Source: Planctomycetota bacterium
GTDB taxonomy: Bacteria; Planctomycetota; UBA1135; UBA2386
Direction of reading: 5' to 3'
Length of the DNA: 38,684 nucleotides
Assembly (NCBI GenBank): GCA_016794035.1
Contig: JAEUHS010000030.1
Span: forward strand, 1-38,684
Position 1 is the first letter of the stretch, and every line of letters begins with the position of its first letter. Of this stretch, positions 32,211 through 38,684 are shown piece by piece. Position numbers and translations under genes: made by a program. The notes under the pieces are model-generated. The model had not been told where the DNA came from. It searched no databases and saw only the letters and a program-made list of their open reading frames with translations.

Positions 32211-32849
32211 TCACCCCTGCAGCACGGCGTCGGGGTTCCAGGCCGCGATGCGCACGCCGTTCTGGAACACGTCCAACACACCGACGCCGCCGTGCGGCAG
32301 GTTCAGCGACAGGCAGCGCGACAGCCGCATGCCGAGCATCGCGGCGGCGAAGCCGCTCAGCACCGATCCCGGCAGCACCACCGCGAGCGCCTTGCCGGCG
32401 ACTCCGGGCATCGTCGAGGTCCACCAGGACAGCAGCCGTTCGACGGCCTGGCCGAGGCTCTCGCCGCCGGGCGCCATGGCGTCACCGAACTCGGTGAAGA
32501 ACGCGCGCACCGCGCCGTCCTCGTCGCGCATCACGTCGGTCCATGCCCGGCCCTGCCAGCGCCCCATCGCCTGGTCGCGCAGGCGCTCGTCGGCGACCGC
32601 ATCCTGGCCGCGCGCCTCGGCGAGCGCCCGCGCCGGGCCGAGACACTGCGGCTGCGGACTGCTGAACACCGACGCGATCGCCACCGGCTGCAGCAGTTCG
32701 AGCCAGCGCAACACCTGCGCGCGGCCGCGGCGGCTGAGGTCGGCGGGCCCGGCGCCGACGGCACGCTCGGCGTGGGCGGCGTCGAGTTCCGGGTGTCGGA
32801 ACAGCCACAGGCGGCAGAAGTCGTTCGGCTCCGCGGTCACGCGGCGCAT
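32211..32849 (-). CDS. Histidine-phosphatase-fold protein with degenerate active site
   Basis: The 212-residue protein has the phosphoglycerate-mutase-like layout: LWLFRHPELD with R18/H19, FSSPQPQC (61-69), LRDQAMGRWQGR (90-101), PGGESLGQAVERL (127-139), and a final strand before MLGMRLSRCLSLNLPHGGVGVLD. R18-H19 survive. However, the arginine normally found in SSPLxRA is absent, the acid residue of the LxE motif is D92, and the second catalytic histidine (usually in SHGG) is replaced by P160 in VVLPGSVLSG. It is thus likely to have little or altered phosphatase activity. It heads a minus-strand trio with two membrane proteins. A GTG at 32840 is an alternative start. Confidence 0.8.
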   Translation of the reverse strand: MRRVTAEPNDFCRLWLFRHPELDAAHAERAVGAGPADLSRRGRAQVLRWLELLQPVAIASVFSSPQPQCLGPARALAEARGQDAVADERLRDQAMGRWQGRAWTDVMRDEDGAVRAFFTEFGDAMAPGGESLGQAVERLLSWWTSTMPGVAGKALAVVLPGSVLSGFAAAMLGMRLSRCLSLNLPHGGVGVLDVFQNGVRIAAWNPDAVLQG

Positions 32850-32960
32850 CTTCGCGGACGCCGCCGCCGCCGCAACGGAATCCTCGCGTGCCGGCCGCGC
32901 CGCACGGCGACCCGCGGTTCCGTCGTGGCCTCGCGTCCGACCGACCGGTAGCCTGCCCGC

Positions 32961-34556
32961 GTGACCTTCGCCCTGCTGAAGACCGGCATCGACGGCCTCG
33001 ATGGCATCCTCGGCGGCGGCATCCGCTACCCCGACGACAGCGCGGCGTTCCTCTGCCTCGCCGGCGGCCCCGGCACCGGCAAGACGCTGCTGGCCCTCGA
33101 GATGGCGGTGCGCGCGTGGCTCGATGCCGAGGATGGCGCGACGTTCCTCTACTACTCGGTCGAGCACTCGCCCGAGAGCATCCACAAGAAGCTCGCGTCC
33201 GACTTCGACTGGTTCCGCTCCGGCGCGCGCATCAGCGCGCAGCCGCGTGAGGTGCCTGGCAAGCTCGTGCTGCACGCCGACACCGCCCACGGCCAGAGCA
33301 AGCTGGTGATGACGCAGGCGCGGCCGGCCTCGATGCAGCAGAAGTCCGCGCGCGGCACCACGATCGACGTCGAGTGGATCCTGGCCGAGATCGAGAACCA
33401 CCGCATGGTCGATCCGGTGCGCATGGTGGTGATCGACAACGTCGGCCTGCTGCTGACCGATCTCGAGTACTTCGAGAAGCGCGCGGCGCTGCTCGAGGTG
33501 CGGCGGCGCCTGCTCGACAGCGGCATCCACGGCATCTTCGTGATGGAGGAGGCGCACCCGCGCGACCTGCGGCTGCCGTCGGCCGAGGAGTTCTCGACCG
33601 ATCTGATGATCCATCTGTCGTTCCGCGAAGAGGCGACGGACTTCAAGGCGCGCGCGATCGAGATCAGCAAGGCGCGGCACCAGTACTACTACCGCGGCGT
33701 GCACCACTTCTCGATCGCCGGCCGCGGCATCACGCGCGACGTCTATCTCGGCGCCCGCAACGAGCGTGGACCGGGTATCCACATCTACCCGTCGGTCGCG
33801 GCGCAGCTGTCGATGGCGCGCGACCAGGCGCAGTTCACGGTGCTGCCGCGCGGCGACCAGCCGATCGACCTCGGCCATCCCGACTTCAACGCGGCGTTCC
33901 AGAACGGCACCGGCCCGACGCTGCGGTCGTCGACGGTGCTGCTGGGCGAACCCGGCACCCGGGCCACGCTGCTGGCCCTGCGATTCCTGGCCGCCGGCCT
34001 GCGGCACGGCGAGCGCGTGCTGTTCGTGTCGACGCGCGAGGACCGTGACGCGATCCGGCGCATCTGCCAACGCGAACCCGCGCTGCGCGACGTCTGCCTC
34101 GACGCCGACGGCCGCTTCGCGCCCGACTTCCGCGTCGTCTACCTGCACCCCGAGTTCATCGCGCCGGGCAAGTTCACCTGGGACCTGGTGCGGCTGTGTC
34201 AGGGCGGGCACGCCGGCAGCGAACGCCTGCCGGTCGCGCGCATGGCGTTCGACAACATCTACCGGCTGCAGGACCGCTTCCCGCTGATCGGCGAACAGCG
34301 CTTCCTGATCGCGGCGATGCTCGACATGTTGCGCTACCAGGGCATCACGCCGCTGCTGGTCGACATGGTGCCGTCGGGCACCAACGGCGGCCGCAGCGAC
34401 TTCGATCCGTCGCCGTACCTGGCCGGGTTCGACAACGTGCTGCACCTGTTCTTCCAGCACCGTGAGCAGGAGAGCGAGCCGCGCTTCCGGGTGTTGAAGT
34501 CGGTCGGCAACGACTTCCGCTCCGACGCCGTGCCGATCGAGTGGCGCAAGTCGTGA
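32961..34556 (+). CDS. Two-domain KaiC-like RecA-fold ATPase
   Basis: The 531-residue protein starts at GTG 32961 with TGIDGLDGILGGGI, the characteristic KaiC/RadA opening. Domain 1 has Walker A GGPGTGKT (35-42), catalytic glutamate E68 in YYSVEHS and Walker B VRMVVIDN (153-160). It ends with ISKARHQYYYRGVHHFSIAGRGITR, equivalent to the KaiC inter-subunit segment. Domain 2 (about 320-531) repeats the fold, but its P-loop is degenerate (GEPGTRAT, 329-336: no lysine), followed by VLFVSTRED. It lacks the paired Ser/Thr autophosphorylation site of clock KaiC and there is no kaiA or kaiB. A hexameric signalling ATPase is a reasonable guess; the function is unknown. Confidence 0.8.
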   Translation: MTFALLKTGIDGLDGILGGGIRYPDDSAAFLCLAGGPGTGKTLLALEMAVRAWLDAEDGATFLYYSVEHSPESIHKKLASDFDWFRSGARISAQPREVPGKLVLHADTAHGQSKLVMTQARPASMQQKSARGTTIDVEWILAEIENHRMVDPVRMVVIDNVGLLLTDLEYFEKRAALLEVRRRLLDSGIHGIFVMEEAHPRDLRLPSAEEFSTDLMIHLSFREEATDFKARAIEISKARHQYYYRGVHHFSIAGRGITRDVYLGARNERGPGIHIYPSVAAQLSMARDQAQFTVLPRGDQPIDLGHPDFNAAFQNGTGPTLRSSTVLLGEPGTRATLLALRFLAAGLRHGERVLFVSTREDRDAIRRICQREPALRDVCLDADGRFAPDFRVVYLHPEFIAPGKFTWDLVRLCQGGHAGSERLPVARMAFDNIYRLQDRFPLIGEQRFLIAAMLDMLRYQGITPLLVDMVPSGTNGGRSDFDPSPYLAGFDNVLHLFFQHREQESEPRFRVLKSVGNDFRSDAVPIEWRKS

Positions 34557-34677
34557 CCGCGAACGCGCACCACGTTCTGTTGCCGGGCGACCGCATTCGC
34601 TAGCCTGAGCCCTGCTGGCCCGCCCCCGCGCCAGCGCGCACGCCCCGCTCCGGGTGCCAAACAGCCAAGCCTCCACC

Positions 34678-35550
34678 ATGCGCAGCCCGCTCGTCGCCTG
34701 CCTCCTGCTCTCCTCCGTCCTGACGGCCCAGGACCCGCCGCCCAAAGTCGTCAGCGGCACCCTCGGCCTCGACATCACCTCGCAGTACTTCTTCCGCGGC
34801 CTGCTGCAGGAGAACCAGGGCCTGATCGTGCAGCCCTCGGTCGAACTCGGCTACGGCCTCTACGAGAACGACGGCGACGGCACGCTGCACTCGCTGGACC
34901 TGCGCTTCGGCCTCTGGAACAGCCTGCACGACGGCCCGACCGGCGGCGCCGGCGGCATCTGGTACGAGAGCAACTTCTACGTCGGCGTCGACGCCAGGCT
35001 CGGCGAGCGGCTCGCGGCCGGCCTCACCTACAAGGCCTACGACACGCCGAACGCCACCGGTTCGTTCTCGAAGGGCGGCGCGCCGGTGCAGGAGTTGGTG
35101 TTCAGCTTCGACTACGACGACCGCGGCATGTGGTTCGAGTCGATCGAGAGCGGCCTGCGCCCGTCGCTGGTGATCGCGTTCGAGGTCGACGGCCAGCGCG
35201 ACGTGGCGACGAACGGACACAGCGGCATCTACGCCGGCCTCGGCATCGCGCCGAAGGTCCTGATCGGCCAGATCGCCGACGGCGACCTGACCCTGACGCT
35301 GCCGGTGACGCTCGGACTCAGCCTGCGCGACTACTACGAGCGCGCGACCGGTGGCAACGACGACTTCTTCGGCTACCTCGACCTCGGCGCCGAGCTGTCG
35401 GCACCGCTGAAGTTCCTGCCCGCGCGCATGGGTCCTTGGGACGGCTTCGTCGGGCTGCATCTGCTGCTGCTCGGCGACAACCAGCGCGCCCGTAACAGCG
35501 GCGACACCAGCGAGCTGATCCTGTCGGCCGGGTTCTCGACCTACTTCTGA
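34678..35550 (+). CDS. Putative outer-membrane beta-barrel protein (TorF-like)
   Basis: The 290-residue protein has a signal peptide (RSPLVACLLLSSVLTAQ). The mature part begins GTLGLDITSQYFFRGLLQENQGLIVQPSVELGYG, resembling the opening of TorF-type putative porins (SQYxFRG...). It then shows alternating amphipathic strands with many Tyr/Phe/Gly, and ends LSAGFSTYF with a C-terminal phenylalanine as in many outer-membrane barrels. I infer a small barrel of unknown substrate. The start at ATG 34678 matches the signal peptide; an ATG at 34654 would add eight residues. The gap 34557-34677 shows no clear promoter. Confidence 0.72.
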   Translation: MRSPLVACLLLSSVLTAQDPPPKVVSGTLGLDITSQYFFRGLLQENQGLIVQPSVELGYGLYENDGDGTLHSLDLRFGLWNSLHDGPTGGAGGIWYESNFYVGVDARLGERLAAGLTYKAYDTPNATGSFSKGGAPVQELVFSFDYDDRGMWFESIESGLRPSLVIAFEVDGQRDVATNGHSGIYAGLGIAPKVLIGQIADGDLTLTLPVTLGLSLRDYYERATGGNDDFFGYLDLGAELSAPLKFLPARMGPWDGFVGLHLLLLGDNQRARNSGDTSELILSAGFSTYF

Positions 35551-35556
35551 GTTCGG

Positions 35557-35580
35557 CGAGGCGCGCCCGACGGCGCCTCG
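35557..35580. terminator. Bidirectional terminator-like hairpin
   Basis: CGAGGCGC (35557-35564) pairs perfectly with GCGCCTCG (35573-35580) across an 8-base loop. It fills nearly the whole 33-base space between two convergent genes, so it can serve both strands. No T-run is present, as elsewhere in this GC-rich window. Confidence 0.55.
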
Positions 35581-35583
35581 GCG

Positions 35584-36066
35584 CTACTGCAGGTCCACCT
35601 GCACGCCGTCGGAGAAGGTCAGCACGTCGTTGCCCTGGCCGCCGAGCGGCGCGACGCTCAGCGCGGCGCCCTGCACCAGGAACGACAGCGACGGCACGCC
35701 GGGCGGCAGGTCCAGCGTGAACGGGCCCGTGCTGCTGGTCAGGAAGCCGATCGGCGCCACGTGCAGCATGCAGCCCGGACCGAACTCCGGCAGCGGCAGC
35801 GCGGTCGACGCGAAGCCGACGGCGATCACCCGCACGGGCACCTGTACGCCGCAGCTCTCGAACAGGTTCACCTGCAGGTCGAGCGTGCAGTTCGCCGCGT
35901 CGAGCGCGACGCTCAGGGTGGTCGGCAGGCCAACGAGCTTGCAGAAGCCGGTCGAGCCCGTGTTGCACCCGGGCCCGATCGACTGGGTCGCCACCGACGT
36001 GAACAGACACTGCGCCGGGACCGCGGCGGTCAGGGCCAGCAGAACGCAACAGGCTCGGATCTTCAT
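35584..36066 (-). CDS. Small secreted cysteine-containing protein with GPGC motifs
   Basis: The 160-residue protein starts at ATG 36066 with a signal peptide (KIRACCVLLALTAAVPAQC). Two GPGC motifs occur (31-34 in SIGPGCNTG; 97-100 in FGPGCML) along with C42, C60 and C72, suggesting disulfides outside the cytoplasm. The C-terminal part (GPFTLDLPPGVPSLSFLVQGAALSVAPLGGQGNDVLTFSDG) has a beta-rich pattern. I recall similar secreted repeats being abundant in some planctomycete genomes, but I could not check this. No enzymatic motif is seen. Upstream bases 36067-36176 contain nothing I can name. Confidence 0.7.
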   Translation of the reverse strand: MKIRACCVLLALTAAVPAQCLFTSVATQSIGPGCNTGSTGFCKLVGLPTTLSVALDAANCTLDLQVNLFESCGVQVPVRVIAVGFASTALPLPEFGPGCMLHVAPIGFLTSSTGPFTLDLPPGVPSLSFLVQGAALSVAPLGGQGNDVLTFSDGVQVDLQ

Positions 36067-36176
36067 GGGTCTCCTGGTTCGGCGAGATGCCGAGGTGAGG
36101 CACGGTAGCAGGAGCTCGCGGCGACGGATCGGGACCGGGCAACTCGCCTCGCGGCGAACCACCCGGGCACCCCATC

Positions 36177-36722
36177 TCAGTCGCCGTAGCGCACCTCGAC
36201 CTGCATGCGGCTGAGGTTGTCGAACGTGCGCTTGCGGCGCAGCAGCGGCCACCAGTCGTAGAGCAACAGCTCGACGGGCCGCCACATGGCGACCCAGCCG
36301 ATGATCAGCAGGCCTTCCTCCACGACGCGCAGCCACTCGCGACCGCCGAGACTGTGCAGCACGCCGCGCGCAGCCATGCAGGCGGCGAGGAATACGAGGC
36401 CGATCAGGAGACTCGTACGGCCCTGCTGCAGCGTGCGCCGCACGTCGAGCCGGGCCAGGTCGCTGCGGTAGGCGAAGTAGTGCTGCACCGCCGTCTGCAC
36501 GGTGCGCTCCGGCTCGAACCGGCGCTGGTCCGCCGGCAGGTGCAATCGGAACGTCAGCGGCGTGTCCGGCGGGTATTCACGCGCCCAGCTGGTGATGAAC
36601 TCCTCGGCGTCGCGATCGAGGTCCTTCTCGTGGAACGGTGCCGGATCGAACGAGTCGAACAGCTGGTTCAGCTCGCGCAGACGCAGCTCGATGCGACCAG
36701 CGACCGGCGCCGGCACGCTCAC
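36177..36722 (-). CDS. Two-helix membrane protein coupled to acetyl-CoA synthetase
   Basis: The 181-residue protein starts at GTG 36722, its GTGA overlapping the acs stop, so expression is coupled. The N-terminal ~100 residues are soluble and charged ([41 protein letters not shown]...). Two hydrophobic helices follow at about 103-120 and 137-154 ([18 protein letters not shown]) and a basic tail [20 protein letters not shown] ends the protein. I do not recognise a named family. It is not the YjcH/ActP acetate transport pair that often accompanies acs. The open frame continues upstream inside acs, but that is a shadow. Confidence 0.75.
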   Translation of the reverse strand: MSVPAPVAGRIELRLRELNQLFDSFDPAPFHEKDLDRDAEEFITSWAREYPPDTPLTFRLHLPADQRRFEPERTVQTAVQHYFAYRSDLARLDVRRTLQQGRTSLLIGLVFLAACMAARGVLHSLGGREWLRVVEEGLLIIGWVAMWRPVELLLYDWWPLLRRKRTFDNLSRMQVEVRYGD

Positions 36723-38662
36723 CGCGCGGCCTTGTGCCCCTGCACGATCAGCTCCACGACGTGCGGCTCGGCCAGCGTGCTGATGTCGCCGAGGTCCTGG
36801 TAGTTGGCCTCGCCGATCTTGCGCAGGATGCGGCGCATGATCTTGCCGCTGCGCGTCTTCGGCAACCCTGGCACGATCTGGATGCGATCGGGCGTCGCGA
36901 TCGGCCCGATCGCCTTGCGCACCTGCTGCTTCAGCACCGCCTCGATCTCCTCGGGCGGCACGCCGTCCGCGGCCTTGCCGGGGATCACGTAGGCCTGGAT
37001 GCCGGTGCCCTTGACGTCGTGCGGGAACCCGACCACCGCGGCCTCGGCGCAGAACTCGTGCGCGACCAGCGCGCTCTCGATCTCGGCGGTGCCGAGCCGA
37101 TGGCCGGCGACGTTGAGCACGTCGTCGACGCGGCCGGTGATCCAGTAGTAGCCGTCCTCGTCGCGGCGGCAGCCGTCGCCGGTGAAGTAGAGACCCGGGT
37201 AGGTGGTGAAGTAGGTCTGGCGGAAGCGTTCGTGGTCGTTCCAGATCGTGCGCGCCTGGCCCGGCCAGCTGCCGGCCAGGCACAGGTTGCCCGACACGCC
37301 GTCACCGGTGAGGACCTCGCCGTGCTCGTCGACCAGCACCGGCCGCACCCCCGGCAACGGGAACGTCGCCGAACCGGGCTTGCACGGCGTCGCGCCCGGC
37401 AGCGCCGAGATCAGGATCCCGCCGGTCTCCGTCTGCCACCAGGTGTCGACGACGGCGCAGCGGCCCTCGCCGACGACGTCGTGGTACCACTGCCAGACCT
37501 CGGGGTTGATCGGTTCGCCGACCGAACCGAGCACGCGGATGCTGTCGCGCCGGTACTTCTTCACCGGTTCGTCGCCGAAACGCAGCAACGCGCGCAGCGC
37601 CGTCGGCGCGGTGTAGAAGATCGCGGCCTGCACGTCGTCGCAGACCTGCCAGTAGCGGCTGGCGTCGGGGTAGACCGGCGTCGACTCGAACAACACGGTC
37701 GTGGCGCCGTTGGCCAGCGGACCGTAGACGACGTAGCTGTGGCCGGTGACCCAGCCGATGTCGGCGGCGCAGAAGTGCACGTCGCCGGGATGCCAGTCGA
37801 ACACGAGCTGGTGCGTGTAGCCGGCGTAGACCAGGTAGCCGCCGGTCGTGTGCAGCTGCCCCTTCGGCTTGCCGGTCGAACCCGACGTGTAGAGCACGAA
37901 CAGCGGATCCTCGCTGTCCTGCCATTGCACGGGGCAGTAGGCGCGCTGGCGCTCCATCTCGTCCGCGAGCCACAGGTCGCGCCCGGCCCGCATCGGCACC
38001 GCGGCGTCGGTGCGGCGCGCGACCAGCACGGTACGCACCGGCAGATCCTCGATCGCCTGGTCGACGGTCTGCTTCAACGGGATCGTCTTGCCGCCGCGCA
38101 GACCCTCGTTGGCGGTCAGCACGACGCGACAGTCGGCGTCCTCGATGCGGTTCTTCAACGACTCGGCCGAGAAGCCGGCGAACACGACCGAATGCACGGC
38201 GCCGATGCGCGCGCAGGCCAGCATCGCGTAGACCGCCTCGGGGATCATCGGCAGGTAGATGCAGACGCGATCCCCCTTCTGCACGCCGTGCCGCCGCAGC
38301 ACGTTGGCCAACCGGCCGACCCTGTCGTGCAGTTCGCGGAACGTGATCTGCCGGTAGGTGCCGGGCTCGTCGCCGACCCAGACGATCGCGTTCTGCTCGC
38401 CGCGTTCGACCAGATGCCGGTCGATGCAGTTGAACGCGGCGTTCAGCTTGCCACCGAGGTACCAGGCCACCTCGGCCCGGTCGAAGTCCTGCTCGCAGGC
38501 GCGCTCGAACGGGTGGAACCAGTCGATGCGTTCGGCCTGGCGCCGCCAGAACCCGGACGGATCGTCGACGGACTCGCGGTAGAGCCGCTGGTAGTGGTCG
38601 AACGAGGCGACGTGCGCGCGGCGCGAGATGTGCGGCTTGGTCGGGACGATGCGGTCGCTCAC
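36719..38662 (-). CDS. acs: Acetyl-CoA synthetase (AMP-forming)
   Basis: Acs activates acetate to acetyl-CoA through an acetyl-AMP intermediate. The 647-residue protein has the usual length. Motifs include the adenylate-forming core [11 protein letters not shown] (258-268), [39 protein letters not shown] at the hinge, and the C-terminal [13 protein letters not shown]. The lysine of RSGK (about residue 606) is the one commonly acetylated to switch Acs off. The start is GTG 38662 with an excellent Shine-Dalgarno, GGGAGGA (complement of 38666-38672). The remaining 12 bases to the right edge show no gene. Confidence 0.97.
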   Translation of the reverse strand: MSDRIVPTKPHISRRAHVASFDHYQRLYRESVDDPSGFWRRQAERIDWFHPFERACEQDFDRAEVAWYLGGKLNAAFNCIDRHLVERGEQNAIVWVGDEPGTYRQITFRELHDRVGRLANVLRRHGVQKGDRVCIYLPMIPEAVYAMLACARIGAVHSVVFAGFSAESLKNRIEDADCRVVLTANEGLRGGKTIPLKQTVDQAIEDLPVRTVLVARRTDAAVPMRAGRDLWLADEMERQRAYCPVQWQDSEDPLFVLYTSGSTGKPKGQLHTTGGYLVYAGYTHQLVFDWHPGDVHFCAADIGWVTGHSYVVYGPLANGATTVLFESTPVYPDASRYWQVCDDVQAAIFYTAPTALRALLRFGDEPVKKYRRDSIRVLGSVGEPINPEVWQWYHDVVGEGRCAVVDTWWQTETGGILISALPGATPCKPGSATFPLPGVRPVLVDEHGEVLTGDGVSGNLCLAGSWPGQARTIWNDHERFRQTYFTTYPGLYFTGDGCRRDEDGYYWITGRVDDVLNVAGHRLGTAEIESALVAHEFCAEAAVVGFPHDVKGTGIQAYVIPGKAADGVPPEEIEAVLKQQVRKAIGPIATPDRIQIVPGLPKTRSGKIMRRILRKIGEANYQDLGDISTLAEPHVVELIVQGHKAAR

Positions 38663-38684
38663 GATTCCTCCCTGCGGTTCAGCA

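Noticed and set aside
32961..34556. True circadian-clock KaiC
   Set aside because: No kaiA or kaiB, second P-loop degenerate, and no paired Ser/Thr phosphorylation site.

Overview
The window is high-GC bacterial chromosome, densely coding on both strands, with many 4-base start/stop overlaps (ATGA, GTGA, TTGA). I see no insertion sequence, prophage or CRISPR array. The organism is probably a planctomycete or a relative. The hints are a small secreted protein with repeated GPGC motifs, an NPCBM-domain secreted protein coupled to a membrane VWA protein, and two GroELs in one locus. This placement is inference; no rRNA is present to settle it.

Bases 1-6626 are an iron-sulfur island. A ygfZ-like folate-binding gene (cut by the left edge) diverges from a complete ISC operon in the order iscR-iscS-iscU-iscA-hscB-hscA-fdx, the same order as in E. 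coli. A two-helix membrane protein follows where iscX might be expected. The shared upstream region carries two dyads, one of them lying on the likely isc promoter. A long hairpin spans the iscS stop codon. Bases 6627-10653 hold transketolase and, convergent to it, formate-tetrahydrofolate ligase.

Bases 10713-13939 (minus strand) hold a GT4 glycosyltransferase coupled to an unusual fusion of a Gfo/Idh/MocA oxidoreductase with an NAD-dependent epimerase/dehydratase, a likely sugar-modifying pair. A secreted S9 (DPP-IV-like) peptidase follows on the plus strand, then tRNA-Pro(TGG), a soluble hybrid PAS histidine kinase, an RlmD/RumA-type 23S rRNA methyltransferase and a diheme cytochrome c peroxidase. 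The NPCBM and VWA genes lie on the minus strand.

Bases 25011-31134 are a protein-folding locus: groEL1-groES-groEL2-dnaJ-grpE plus an FmdB-type zinc ribbon. The groEL1 leader contains a 20-bp perfect palindrome and a second GC-rich hairpin but no CIRCE element.

Bases 31162-38662 hold a minus-strand trio (a degenerate histidine-phosphatase-fold protein and two polytopic membrane proteins), a divergent two-domain KaiC-like ATPase, a putative outer-membrane barrel, the GPGC secreted protein, and acetyl-CoA synthetase coupled to a two-helix membrane protein.
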